From NCBI GenBank assembly GCA_026770025.1, contig JAMXDE010000018.1, positions 620,001 through 684,000 of the forward strand: 64,000 nucleotides of DNA, in the 5' to 3' direction. The notes beneath the pieces were generated by a model. The model was given only the letters and a program-made list of their open reading frames with translations, was not told the origin of the DNA and ran no database searches. Position numbers and translations under genes: made by a program. Within the stretch, counting starts at the first letter, position 1, and every line of letters begins with the position of its first letter. This DNA is from Craspedostauros australis. Taxonomy: Eukaryota; Bacillariophyta; Bacillariophyceae; Mastogloiales; Achnanthaceae. Positions 29,590-39,800 of this stretch are shown one piece after another.

Positions 29590-32500
29590 TCACAAAATTT
29601 TCGTGCCATCATCATCCAACACAGCCTCACTTTCTGCATTCGCCTTCACTGTGTGAGCATCACACCACCTCTGATTCTCCAATTCCTCTTCCTCTCTCTG
29701 CAACTCCTCTTCGATTCGTTCCTCCTCTGTTCCATCTGGCACATTATTGATGGGCACGATTGCAGATGCTGTTACTGTTGCTTTGCTTGTTGTGTTGGTG
29801 GTGGTGGTGGTCAGTGTTGTGGTGGTTTCCGTCTTGATGAGGGCAGCCTGCTTCTTTTCTTTGCGTTGTTTGGCACTGTACGCCGCAAACAGCGACGATT
29901 TGACACGCATGGGATTTGCGTGCAGTTGCACGTACCAGTCAGTTTTGGTTCTTGCGTTGTTCATCAGTTTCTCGTGTGCTTCGTGCTCCGATGGCCTGTT
30001 TTTTGGGTCCTTCGCGGACGCTTCACAGATGTCCTTCAACTTGTCCGCGATGTAGTCTGGTAGTTTGGCGTTGGTCCGTGTTGTTTTGCTTGCCCAGCCG
30101 GGCACTGCAAGTGGTGGATGTTCTGTGTCCGCGGTCTGGTCTTGTAGTGCTGTGGTGTGATCGGATGGTAGATGTTGTTGTCCGTCTTGGAGGGCTTTGC
30201 CAATCGCGAACGCCTTGCTCTCTGTTGCTGTGCGCCCCATTTTGCGCGTCTTGTCCGTCTTCCTGGACGATTCGGACGTGATCGGCAGCTTGTCGGACGT
30301 GTGCGAATCGGCTTGGACGACACCCAACTCGTTGATGGTCCACCCTTCCCATTCAGCGCTCTTGACCACGACGTCTTCCGTGATACCAGATGCAGCCACC
30401 AACCGCGCCTGGTCATCATCATACTTCACCTCGTGAGTTTGACGTACCTGTTGCCCATTCGCGCGGAATCGTCTTTTTGGTGCGCCAGGAAGCGTGGTGA
30501 TGTTGCCTTGGAGGGTCTCTGCGTTGGCAAGTACCGTGGTTGTCCCCGCGATGCTGCCGGCTTGGAGCGCGAGGAAGAGTTGGAAAGGGGTCTTGATGTC
30601 CTTGCCACTTTGCACGTATTTTCGCAGTACACGGGTGATGTACGCGAAGTGGGTGTCCAGCATGCTCTTACCGGTTTGGGCCTCCGTGTAGATCCACAGG
30701 ATGATTTTGGCCGCGTTTCGTGTCGCAAGGTTCTTGTTGAGTTTGGACGTGATGAGCGCGATGTGCTCGTGACTGGCGAAACAACACGCGTTATCGCTCT
30801 GTAGGATGATTTCAGTCACGGATGGATGAATGTCTTTGACCTTTTTTTGCACGATCTCCAGCAGTCCACCAACTTGAAGTGTGTCTTGTGTCGGTCTTCC
30901 ATCGACCACAATGTCGATGAACCGATAAGTAAAAATGTCATTGCGACATGTGATGACCATTGCCCCAAGCAGTGACATTCCCTTTTTCCCCCAATATTCT
31001 TGTTGGGCTTCGCCTTGGCCTGTCGGTAGAATTTTTTGCTTATGGTCGAGTACCACATAGGCTCTTTCAGGCTTATCATTGAGCTCGGATTGATAAAAGG
31101 CGATTTGTCGGAATTGCACTTTGGCACGCACTTTGTGAGCCATGTAGTTAACAATTTCATTGGCGAATCCCGGTGCCGCTGCGAGCATTGATTGCAATTC
31201 GTCCTTGTGTTCTGCGAGTTCGTTGTCCTTAAGCATTGTGACAAAAGGAACGAAACGATCATTCACAAATCGCATTGCTGATCCACAACGGTTGCATACT
31301 TTACAGGGTTGGTCATTTGTAGTGGTGGGAGAATTGTCATTTGTGACGTTTGCAGTGTGGTTTGTGACAGAGGTGGTCTTCTTGCGCTTGTGCTTGTTGG
31401 TGTGTGGTTTGCGTTGATTGGTTGATGTGGATGTTGCCTTCTTCTTCTCCTTTTTGGTGGTGAGTGCGAACGCAGCCGAATGCATGGGATCGTCACACTG
31501 AAGCTGCATGTGGGAGGCGGTGAATTCCCATTTGAGGAACACAACAAGCAGTTCGAGTGCATGCAAAAGGGAATCGGCTGTGCGCACATGTGGCGCGATG
31601 ACGTCATCTGGCTCGTCGTTGTGGTTGTCGCTCTTGTCATTGGCATCGTTTTGTTCCTCCCCGTCTGTTTCATACTTAGCCTTCAGTAGGTCTACTAGGC
31701 GCGAAATCGCCTGTTTGAGTTTCTCCGTTGCCATCCAGAAATAGCTTTCGAAGGAAGAGAGGCCCGTCTTGATCTTGCTTTTGCGTGTGAGTAGGTTGGT
31801 GATGAGGGTGAAAGCGGGCATTCCCACTGGGTTGTTGGTCGTGGATGAGTACATGCCGAATAGTTGTTCGATGGTAGTGCTTCCGCGATCGAACACGGGG
31901 ACATTTTCAAATTTGACACCTCCAAACTGTACCGTGTGACTCAACCCTGCCTTGTATGTAGTGGTGGTCATGAGAAACGACGTCACACCAGACAGGTTGC
32001 AAGCACGCACACGATACTGTAGAACCTTGGGCGGAATGATTCCGCCACAGCTGAATATGTCGAAGGCGCGTCGCAACGTTGTTAGTTGACTCCTAGTGTT
32101 AGTGGCGCGTGCTGGTGCGACACGAATACGTTGTTCCTCCGGCATGATTTCCACATGACGAGACAGGATTGCAGTGACATTGTTGCATGAAGTAGATGCA
32201 GCGAGAACGGCTTTCGCCACGTTAGCAATTGTCTTTTCCCCCCTCACACACAGGGTGTACAGATTTGAACCGAGTGCAGGCGGCGGCAGGTCCACGCGAG
32301 CGCGGACAAACCCCACCACCTGTTTAATCTGACGAGTTGGCAACTCCTCCTGAGGGAGCAAGACACCCCAGAGCGCAGTAGCCACAGTGACCCACACGCG
32401 TGTCAAGTTCCACCATGTTGTCCTATCACCGTTGCTGTCAAGAACGAATCCTGTTTTGGGCATGTGGTACAACAGTTCAGGATCTAGGGTAGATCCAAGC

Positions 32501-33138
32501 ACTGCCATGACACGAACAATGGCATCGCGCCTCCAGTTTCCCGCCTCGTCCGGATCAAACCCGAACTGACCTCCTCTCCTGTTCCTGCTGGCACGCGTTC
32601 GTTCACCCCTGTCGTTGTCGTCGTAGGTGGTGTCGCTGTCATTGGAGGTGTCTGCATAGACACCAGCAACAACAGCATTGCAGTGACGAGGGAGCCTCGC
32701 CGGTGGGGCAGGCTCGGCAGGTGGTGCAACATCAGCTGCAGCAGGCAGGGGTGGCGCGTTCACGATAACGCTCACCAACGTACCATCGCCAACACCTCGT
32801 CCCTCCGAACGCACCCTGACATTGGAGTCGTCGAAGACGCCTCCGTTGTTGTCGAGGATGTGAACGTACACATGCAGCTCGCGAGCGTGCGCATGCGTAC
32901 TGTTCGGGACGAGGCTGCCATCCGCTGCATGCATCGGCTTCACATCGATCACTTGCGTGATCGTGGTTGGCTTCCTCAACGCAGCGGATGGCTTGTCAGG
33001 CAACAGTTGCTCCGCAGTTGGCAGCAGGAACCCCTTCGAATCGAAGGGAGGAGATACAGGGTAAGGAGAACGCGGTTTCTTACTGGGGGAGGGGTTGCCA
33101 TCCTTGGAGAGGGCCTTGGCAGCAGCAGAGGGAAACAT
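29590..33138 (-). CDS. Candidate transposase of the nested DNA transposon
   Basis: An 1182-residue protein (1246 if an upstream in-frame ATG at 33330 is used; those extra residues look like UTR). The N-terminal half has no known domain apart from acidic/Arg linkers; near residue 590 a Lys/Thr-rich stretch leads to CKVCNRCGSAMRF, a likely zinc-binding site. The core (about 690-870) looks like an RNase-H fold: YVVLDHKQK (Asp698), IILQSDNACCF (Asp782) and GKSMLDTHFAYI (Asp828) give a plausible acidic triad with spacings of 84 and 46. SDN and GK..xD motifs are expected around a DDE/DDD active site. The C-terminus is a Glu/Arg coiled region. Position, strand and the terminal repeats support the transposase role; the family assignment is open. 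Confidence 0.7.
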   Translation of the reverse strand: MFPSAAAKALSKDGNPSPSKKPRSPYPVSPPFDSKGFLLPTAEQLLPDKPSAALRKPTTITQVIDVKPMHAADGSLVPNSTHAHARELHVYVHILDNNGGVFDDSNVRVRSEGRGVGDGTLVSVIVNAPPLPAAADVAPPAEPAPPARLPRHCNAVVAGVYADTSNDSDTTYDDNDRGERTRASRNRRGGQFGFDPDEAGNWRRDAIVRVMAVLGSTLDPELLYHMPKTGFVLDSNGDRTTWWNLTRVWVTVATALWGVLLPQEELPTRQIKQVVGFVRARVDLPPPALGSNLYTLCVRGEKTIANVAKAVLAASTSCNNVTAILSRHVEIMPEEQRIRVAPARATNTRSQLTTLRRAFDIFSCGGIIPPKVLQYRVRACNLSGVTSFLMTTTTYKAGLSHTVQFGGVKFENVPVFDRGSTTIEQLFGMYSSTTNNPVGMPAFTLITNLLTRKSKIKTGLSSFESYFWMATEKLKQAISRLVDLLKAKYETDGEEQNDANDKSDNHNDEPDDVIAPHVRTADSLLHALELLVVFLKWEFTASHMQLQCDDPMHSAAFALTTKKEKKKATSTSTNQRKPHTNKHKRKKTTSVTNHTANVTNDNSPTTTNDQPCKVCNRCGSAMRFVNDRFVPFVTMLKDNELAEHKDELQSMLAAAPGFANEIVNYMAHKVRAKVQFRQIAFYQSELNDKPERAYVVLDHKQKILPTGQGEAQQEYWGKKGMSLLGAMVITCRNDIFTYRFIDIVVDGRPTQDTLQVGGLLEIVQKKVKDIHPSVTEIILQSDNACCFASHEHIALITSKLNKNLATRNAAKIILWIYTEAQTGKSMLDTHFAYITRVLRKYVQSGKDIKTPFQLFLALQAGSIAGTTTVLANAETLQGNITTLPGAPKRRFRANGQQVRQTHEVKYDDDQARLVAASGITEDVVVKSAEWEGWTINELGVVQADSHTSDKLPITSESSRKTDKTRKMGRTATESKAFAIGKALQDGQQHLPSDHTTALQDQTADTEHPPLAVPGWASKTTRTNAKLPDYIADKLKDICEASAKDPKNRPSEHEAHEKLMNNARTKTDWYVQLHANPMRVKSSLFAAYSAKQRKEKKQAALIKTETTTTLTTTTTNTTSKATVTASAIVPINNVPDGTEEERIEEELQREEEELENQRWCDAHTVKANAESEAVLDDDGTKIL

Positions 33139-33403
33139 GGTGGAATTGTTGGTGGAGAGTGTAGTTGTTATTTGGTCGGATGTGATGATCTGCACAGGTC
33201 TGAGACAAAGTGAGGAAGGAGAGGATACGATGAAAGGGCACCATTCATTGACAGGCACAGCAACTATTACTACTACTACACTACTAGGGCGAGCACAAGC
33301 ATGGAACACAACAGAGAGTACACATGACATTGGCGAAGAAAGTTGCGAAATGGAGCGAAAGTGTGGCGATGATGCCTGAATTTGTGAACAGATGCCGATG
33401 ATG

Positions 33404-33459
33404 TGTGATGTGTTTTGTGTGATGTGTTTTGTGTGATGTGTTTTGTGTGATGTGTTTTG
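33404..33459. repeat. Four tandem copies of a 14-bp unit
   Basis: TGTGATGTGTTTTG is repeated four times head to tail upstream of the transposase gene, in its presumed promoter or 5' UTR. Confidence 0.9.
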
Positions 33460-33656
33460 TGACGAGCAAAATGTGAGATCATGTCGCAGATGCTAACGTG
33501 TATTTAACGCGTACCAAACGAACGACAATCCCGGCGTCTATTCCGTGATTGGATACCATACGATAAATGCATGAGAACATGATCGAACTTTCTGCGAAAC
33601 AACTAGGAATTTCACAGGGATCGACCCATACGACTTCAGAAAACCTTTGAATATGC

Positions 33657-33802
33657 ATAAAACTTAAAATAGGATCTATCTCAAAAATTTAATGGTTAAT
33701 TATGTATAAAGAGAGGTGGGAGAATACGATTATATGCTTGGTTTGGATCTACTGAAAAAATGTTCTTGAGTCCCGTAACAAAGTGCAGGTCGACTCACTA
33801 AG
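33657..33802 (-). repeat. Right internal inverted repeat of the DNA transposon
   Basis: The reverse complement aligns with 27744-27890. Its outer edge (CACTAAG) is followed not by the expected terminus but by the 1.1-kb unit starting at 33809. Confidence 0.88.
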
Positions 33803-33808
33803 GCGGCT

Positions 33809-34899
33809 CCTATCGCATTTCACATTGGGAGTCCCACGGTACAAAATAACCTGATAATGACATTTTTGGAGGGGCAACATGCGAACTTCCCCCTCGGAAA
33901 GTGAAACTCGATTGCGTTTTAGGAGCCAAAAACACAATTGAATTTCACATTGCAGTCCCGGCAAGCCAACCTTCCACGTGTTGGAACGAAACCAATGGCC
34001 AATCATTTCTCTTCATTTGCAGAAATGTTGAGTCGTCCTTGTCGTAACAATGATATTTTTTTGAGATGCTAGTGATGATTAAACTAGCATTCCGAATGAC
34101 GGGTGCATGGAGCGATAGAGAGCGATTACGATGTCGAATATGCCTGTAAGCTTCACATATGATATCTGCGCGCAAATATAAAAGGACCCCTTTATGATCC
34201 AGCTGAGGAATCTTTGCTCATATCCTATTTCACCCGATACAACATCCGCGGCGTGTTCCTGATGCTCTGAGGATTAGTGTAGTCAGATACGACCAGGGAC
34301 TTCGACCAACGCGCATCTTGCATCTTTTGGAGATCCTGACTGCCATATCGGAAGTCGTTGTTGGTCTCCAACCAACCCAACGCGCAATCGCAATAGTTCT
34401 GTGTAGACTGCGTGGAGACCTTCTATTGGACAACAAACTGCTGATCCATCTCCATGATACAGTGATCAAGAGGTCTCTGTCATCGATATTGGCAACAGAG
34501 CCTTGAACAAGCTATGAATCAGCAGAGACAAAGTGCTTGCGCATATGTTACCGGACCTCTGTTAGTAGCAAAGTTGAGACAGAAGAGATGGCAGCGAAAC
34601 TCTCAGAACACGAAGCTCATAAGAGAAGAAAGAGGGATGTGCGTTGCGTGCAACTCAGAGCACACCCATTAATGATCCTATCAACCTTTGGTATCAACAA
34701 GTGATGCGATAACATGCAAGGAGCATTCATATCAGAACAGTCTAAACTAGAGCTCTATTCTACAGAAGAGAAGCCGATTCAGTCATGTTGGTCGTCTCTC
34801 TGAGTAGGTCACGAACGAGTCACGAGTACCAATGTGAAATCCGAACGTGAGTGCCACATGTGACATGAACACAGGGGTGTGAATGTGAAATGCGATAGG
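33809..34899. repeat. 1.1-kb right-end unit with its own 18-bp inverted termini
   Basis: CCTATCGCATTTCACATT at 33809-33826 is the exact inverse of 34882-34899, which overlaps the outer terminal repeat of the transposon. The core word ATTTCACATT recurs at 33942 and inverted at 34831, so each end has a pair of copies. There is no coding frame of note. It may be a non-autonomous (MITE-like) relative inserted at the right end, or a duplicated terminus with transposase-binding sites. Confidence 0.7.
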
Positions 34900-34904
34900 C
34901 CTCT
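34895..34904 (-). repeat. Right terminal inverted repeat of the DNA transposon
   Basis: ATAGGCCTCT, the inverse of 27728-27737, followed by the second copy of AAT. Confidence 0.88.
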
Positions 34905-34907
34905 AAT

Positions 34908-34962
34908 CACAATAACATCATCACACACACAACACATCCCGTATCGTCTCCCGATCATCACA
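34908..34962 (+). repeat. 5' LTR, last 55 bases
   Basis: Identical to 40892-40946 of the 3' LTR and ending CATCACA, directly followed by the primer-binding site. Confidence 0.95.
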
Positions 34963-34971
34963 GGTTATGAG
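34963..34971 (+). promoter_or_regulatory. Primer-binding site of the copia element
   Basis: GGTTATGAG abuts the 5' LTR. It is complementary to the CUCAUAACC found around the anticodon of methionine tRNAs, the internal (half-tRNA) type of priming known from Drosophila copia, rather than to a tRNA 3' end. The match is only nine bases. Confidence 0.6.
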
Positions 34972-35098
34972 GAAATAAGCTTTAAGTGCTAATCCTGCTA
35001 CTCTGTACCCTCTGCTGTTACTGGAAATACCCATCCGCGCAGCTTCCTTTCTCGTCCCTTTCCTCGCTCTCTACAACAAGTTACAACTTCGCCTCATC

Positions 35099-36802
35099 AT
35101 GCCCGCCAAAAACGACCCACTCGGTTCTGACGAACTCAAAGGTCTCACGACCCTCTTCGCCCGCCTCAACTGGCACTGGGCTGGTCTCTTCGTCACTGGC
35201 GCCAACATTCAGGACACCCTTGACCTTTGGGACTTCCTCGAGTTGGACGATGAAGCATTCGACGGGTTTCTTGCCGCTTGGGCAAAGAACTCTCCCACTC
35301 GCGAGTTTGGTCTCCGCCAGCTCCGCGTGTACTATCGCGATAACCCCGATGTTGAGTCGTGGGCTTCGACGCTCGACCGCGACACCCTCCGCACGTACAA
35401 GCGCGACAGCAGGCCTTCTGCTACTCACGCGGCTGACAAGGGGCCTCCGCCTCCAGCTGCCGACGCGGCGCTCAAGCCACCGCCTACTGATGCAAATCCT
35501 TCTGCCATCGGTGGTACTGCCCCAACTGTGGCTGGCCACTACGGCCCAGCCTTGGCCGGTGATGACACGCCTTCGCCGCGTGCGGGTCCACATGGTGCCA
35601 CCGAGGACGCTCCGCTGGACATCTCAGGTGCTCCTCCCGTGGCTGCGCCGCCGGCGTCACACGACTTCGTCACCGGCTCCGGACTGCCCTACTCGGCGGC
35701 CAATGGCAATCCTGCCGCCACCGCGCACTTCACCTACAAGGCTGTCCTGTCTCCTCTGGAGCCCGATCGCGATGCCCTGGGTTATTGGCAACGCTGGACC
35801 AACCAGTTGTCTGTTGACGACCCCGCCAGTGTGCTCAAGTGGTACACCCAGCTTCAAGGGGAAGCGGATCGCATTGGCGTGGTACTCGTGCCTCTTTCGC
35901 ACTTCAACCCGCGGTGCTCTCTCATCCCCAAGAATGCCCCTCGGGACATTGTCTTCAGGTCTGGAGTCCATCTCAGTCGCAAGCTCCAGGAGGATGGCGT
36001 CCTCGATCTGGACAACCCGTCTGTGAAGATGTACCACACAGCATGTTTTGGAGTCCTCCCACACCGGCTGTCTGGGTATCTCCTTCTCCATCAGGTGCTG
36101 CTGGACGCTTTTCAGCGCATCGAGCGCACCGTGAGCCAGGCCCCCGTGTACTCGGAGTACAAGGACATCGTGCTCTATGCTGATGCGCTTCTTGCATTTC
36201 AGCAAACAGAGACCGTGGTCCACAAGCGGCACTTCACTGATGTGGAGCTGTCACGCCGATTCCTCGAGGATCTGCGGGCCAATGGCATGGATGTTGGGCA
36301 TCTCGTCACCTCGTTGGAGCTTCAGCCCCACGCCAAGCGCGTTCCTCCACATCTGCACGTGTCAGCCCTGGCTCGGTCCATTCACCCTGATCCCACTACG
36401 GCCCATCGCCCGGTTGGACACCGTGTTCAGACCAGGTCGTCTGCTCGGCAAGGAGGTCAAGGAGGGCCCAGAGGTGAGCGCAAGCGGTCTGCTTTCTATC
36501 AACCGGACAAAGACGCTTTCTGTGCAGCCTGCCGTCGAGGTGGCCACAAAGCGGATTCGTGCCTCAACTGGGCCCGTCATCTTGCTTTCGCCGAGCTCCG
36601 CGAATCCAAGCCGGACCTGGCGTCTAAGGTACTGGAGAAATTCAAGGACACGTACACGCAGGACAAGTCTCGCGCTTTTGCCCGTGCTCTCCAAGTCACC
36701 AGTGCCGATCTTGGCACCGAGGGTGCGATGGACGATGACGATGTCGCCGAGCATGTTGCACAAATGCTGCTCCAGGATTTTGTGCTTGCTGGCCAGGAAT
36801 AA
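35099..36802 (+). CDS. gag: copia Gag with CCHC zinc knuckle
   Basis: The 567-residue structural protein of the copia element. The N-terminal ~110 residues are helical and Trp-containing, followed by a Pro/Ala/Asp linker and a capsid-like region. A single zinc knuckle sits near the C-terminus (Cys475, Cys478, His483, Cys488; CAACRRGGHKADSC), for RNA binding and packaging. The start is the first ATG after the 5' LTR and leader. The frame is intact and ends at TAA 36800-36802, inside the open pol frame. It is needed to form the virus-like particle in which reverse transcription occurs. Confidence 0.9.
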   Translation: MPAKNDPLGSDELKGLTTLFARLNWHWAGLFVTGANIQDTLDLWDFLELDDEAFDGFLAAWAKNSPTREFGLRQLRVYYRDNPDVESWASTLDRDTLRTYKRDSRPSATHAADKGPPPPAADAALKPPPTDANPSAIGGTAPTVAGHYGPALAGDDTPSPRAGPHGATEDAPLDISGAPPVAAPPASHDFVTGSGLPYSAANGNPAATAHFTYKAVLSPLEPDRDALGYWQRWTNQLSVDDPASVLKWYTQLQGEADRIGVVLVPLSHFNPRCSLIPKNAPRDIVFRSGVHLSRKLQEDGVLDLDNPSVKMYHTACFGVLPHRLSGYLLLHQVLLDAFQRIERTVSQAPVYSEYKDIVLYADALLAFQQTETVVHKRHFTDVELSRRFLEDLRANGMDVGHLVTSLELQPHAKRVPPHLHVSALARSIHPDPTTAHRPVGHRVQTRSSARQGGQGGPRGERKRSAFYQPDKDAFCAACRRGGHKADSCLNWARHLAFAELRESKPDLASKVLEKFKDTYTQDKSRAFARALQVTSADLGTEGAMDDDDVAEHVAQMLLQDFVLAGQE

Positions 36803-39800
36803 CTTCGCTTCCTGGTGAACAGCTACGCGACGTCTCAAGTGAATGCGAGACACTGGTAGGCGCTCCACATGGAGAGGTGTCTTCGCTTGCTCACGCCTAC
36901 CCACAAGGGCATCCATCCAAGCTGGTGCCCATCGTGGCTCATGCTGCGTTGCAACTCTTTGCAGTACAGTCGCGATCATACGACGGCCGTGCATGGCGGA
37001 CACAAGGCAGTGGTCAGTGCGATCCTGGGGCCAATGTCTGTGCCACGCCACACCAACAACTGCTGCAGAGATACCGCACGTTCTCAACACCGGTGCTTTT
37101 GGAGGCTGCCAATGCTTCTGCTCAAGCCATGGCGTGCCCAGGTGCTGGCGTCATGCAGTTGCATGGAGGCGGCGACCGTTGTGTGGATGTGCACATGTTG
37201 CACTGTCCCCAACTGGCTGACACGCTGGTTTCCCCGCAAGCCATTGTCCGGCAGTCCGACAACGACTTTCGCGGCTTCTGCGTTGAATCAGGTCCAGGTG
37301 GAGCTCGAGTCGTGTTCACATCGGACGCCGGTCCAGTGGTGGTACCCTTGGTGGTGAGGAATGGCCTGTACTACTTTGAAGGTCCATCATCACAAGTTTT
37401 CTCCGTTCGGAGAGCGTCCAAGGCCCTCATCTCGGAGCTGTGGCACCTTCGTCTGGGGCATGTTGGCATGAGCCAACTGAGTCGACTGGCGAAGTGCGCC
37501 ACTGGCATACCAGCTGCTGCTGGTGAGGGAATCCATCCCCTGAGGCACTGTGACACGTGCAGTCGAGCAGGATACCAGCATGCTGTGCGTGGGCCCAACG
37601 ATTCTACCACTGCCAATGTGCCAGGCGCGCGTTTCCATGTGGATTTTGGGTTCATGCGCGCGTCCAGTGCGGCGTATGGCAAAGGACGGCCCACCCGCAG
37701 CGCTCCTCGAGTGGTACAGTCCATTGATGGGTACTGCGCTTATCTCCTCGTCGTGGATGCCTACACGGCATATGTCTGGGTATTCATGACCAAGGACAAA
37801 TCACCACCAATCTCGGCTGTCAGGCATGTGCTCACTTCCTTTGGGCGCAAAGACGGATATCGTGCAGTTCGTGTTGACTTGGGAGGCGAACTTGCGCGGT
37901 CCGATCAGTTTCGAGAGATGGTCTTGGAGTGCGGGTACTCTGTGGAGCCCACCGGAGCCGATTGTGCTTGGATGAACAGCAAAGTCGAAAGACTCAACCG
38001 GACATTTGGCACAATGGTGCGAGCTCTGCTGTATTCGTCCGGCATGCACCCACAATTCTGGTCGAAGGCTCTCGCGCATGCGGTCTACCTCAAGAACAGG
38101 TTGTATCACTCAAGCATCGGCATGACGCCATATCAGCGCCAGCATGGGGTGGTACCGGACCTCTCACACTTGCGAGTCTTCGGGTCTCGTGTCACGGTGA
38201 AGAAGCCTGGGAAGGCTGCTGCCAAGCTTGACGTCCATACATACGATGGCGTTTTTGTTGGACATACCGCCACGCCGTCGCTGCACGAGTACTACAACTT
38301 GCAAACAGGTCGGTTCAAGAGAGCTGGGAATATTGTCTTCGATGAGGCGCATTTCATGTCCTCTGACAGGCCGCCTGGCCCACAACTTCTCTTCAATCTG
38401 GGCTTCGAACAACCGAGTGCTGATGCACCTCGTGATCAAGTCGTAGATGCTGCTACGTATCCGCCTGCCAGGGTCAAGTACACGAAGGCGCCTACCCTTG
38501 CGTGCAGAATACCACTGCCCCTTGGGGATTTGGTCGACAGGGCAGCACAACATGCATCCGCTGCTAGTTGCCAGACTACGAACGCGGCACATGCGGTGGA
38601 CATTGAGATGGCCGACGATCCGTTTGGATTCAGCTTCGACCAACAGATTGCGATCGCTGGCACGGATGCCACCCTTGGGTTGGAGTTCACTTACGATGCC
38701 CAGCGTGACCGTCTCGTGCTGGTGATGTGCCGGTCTGGCCAGCCCTCAGCTCGCATTCCAAGGTGGCGATCAAGACTTCGACACTCGCACCTGCTTGCAA
38801 TCAACGCGACTTCCATCCACACGCTCGACCAGCTGAAGGCGTGCATCGATCACCTTCGTGCCAACAAGGCTACAAGTGCCACATTTGTGTTCGCTTTCGA
38901 CGATGTGCGCAACGCGATGTCGCAGACTGGTGTACCCCAGATGTACTTCGATCAACTCCGGCATGTACGGGACATCATCGAGTCCGCGCATCCCAAGGCA
39001 CACGCCACCAGCGTCACAAATGCTCCAACGAAGTTGACTCGACGCATGCTGCGGCAACAGGATGACTGGCCAGAGTGGAGCGCAGCCGAGGACAAACAGC
39101 TCGATCAGTACGATGCACAGCAGATGTTTGGTGAACCAGTGTTACCGCCTGCTCAGGCTGCTGTGTTCAACTGGGTGTGGGTGTACGTCGTCAAAGCGCA
39201 CAAGAATAACCGGAAGAAAGCTCGAGCGGTTTGCGATGGGTCAACGCGTGGAGGACACGCTCGCATTTTTGGGCACACCTACGCAGCTACACCGGATTTG
39301 ACAGAGTTCCGCATTCTTCTGGCAATTGCGGCGATACAAGGGCTACGAGTGTACGGATCCGACGTGACCAATGCCTTTGCTGAGGCTCCTGCTGGGGAAC
39401 AACGGTACTACATGAGAGTCGATGACCAGTATCGCTCTTGGTGGGAGAAGCGGCGAGGCAAGGTTATGCCAAGAGGAGCTGTCATTCCTGTCCACAAAAA
39501 TCTTCAGGGACATCCGGAAGCGCCCAGACAGTGGAGCAACCACGTAAATGGCCTCTTGCGGCAGATGGGGTTCCATGGTACCACGCATGCTCCATGCCTG
39601 TATGTGGGAAGCGTCGATGCGTCCAAAGTCTACGTGCTCCGACAGGTGGATGATTTTGCAGTCGCGACCTCCACAGAGGATGTCTTCAACAAGTTCTGTG
39701 ACTCGCTCGATGCGCATCTATTTCAACCCATGACGCGGCAAGGACTGATGGTGCACTACAATGGGTTGGACATCGACCAAACCCAAGACTTTGTCAAGGT

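Larger units (their letters stand above)
27728..34904 (-). mobile_element. 7.2-kb DNA transposon nested in the copia LTR
   Basis: The 7177-bp insert begins AGAGGCCTAT and ends ATAGGCCTCT, a perfect 10-bp terminal inverted repeat. The trinucleotide AAT of the LTR is present on both sides (27725-27727 and 34905-34907) but only once in the intact 3' LTR; the reading TAAT as a 4-bp duplication with one base less of element is also possible. Inside are imperfect inverted repeats of about 147 bp (27744-27890 and 33657-33802) and a 1.1-kb terminal unit on the right (33809-34899). It carries one large minus-strand gene (29590-33138) encoding a candidate transposase. The 3-4 bp duplication is compatible with several DDE superfamilies (PIF/Harbinger, CACTA, Zator, Academ, Sola), but neither termini nor protein let me assign one. 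Confidence 0.88.

Noticed and set aside
27744-33802. Classifying the DNA transposon as CACTA (En/Spm) from CACTTAGTGAG at the internal repeats
   Set aside because: That word is internal; the true ends, fixed by the LTR empty site, are AGAGGCC...GGCCTCT and do not start CACTA.
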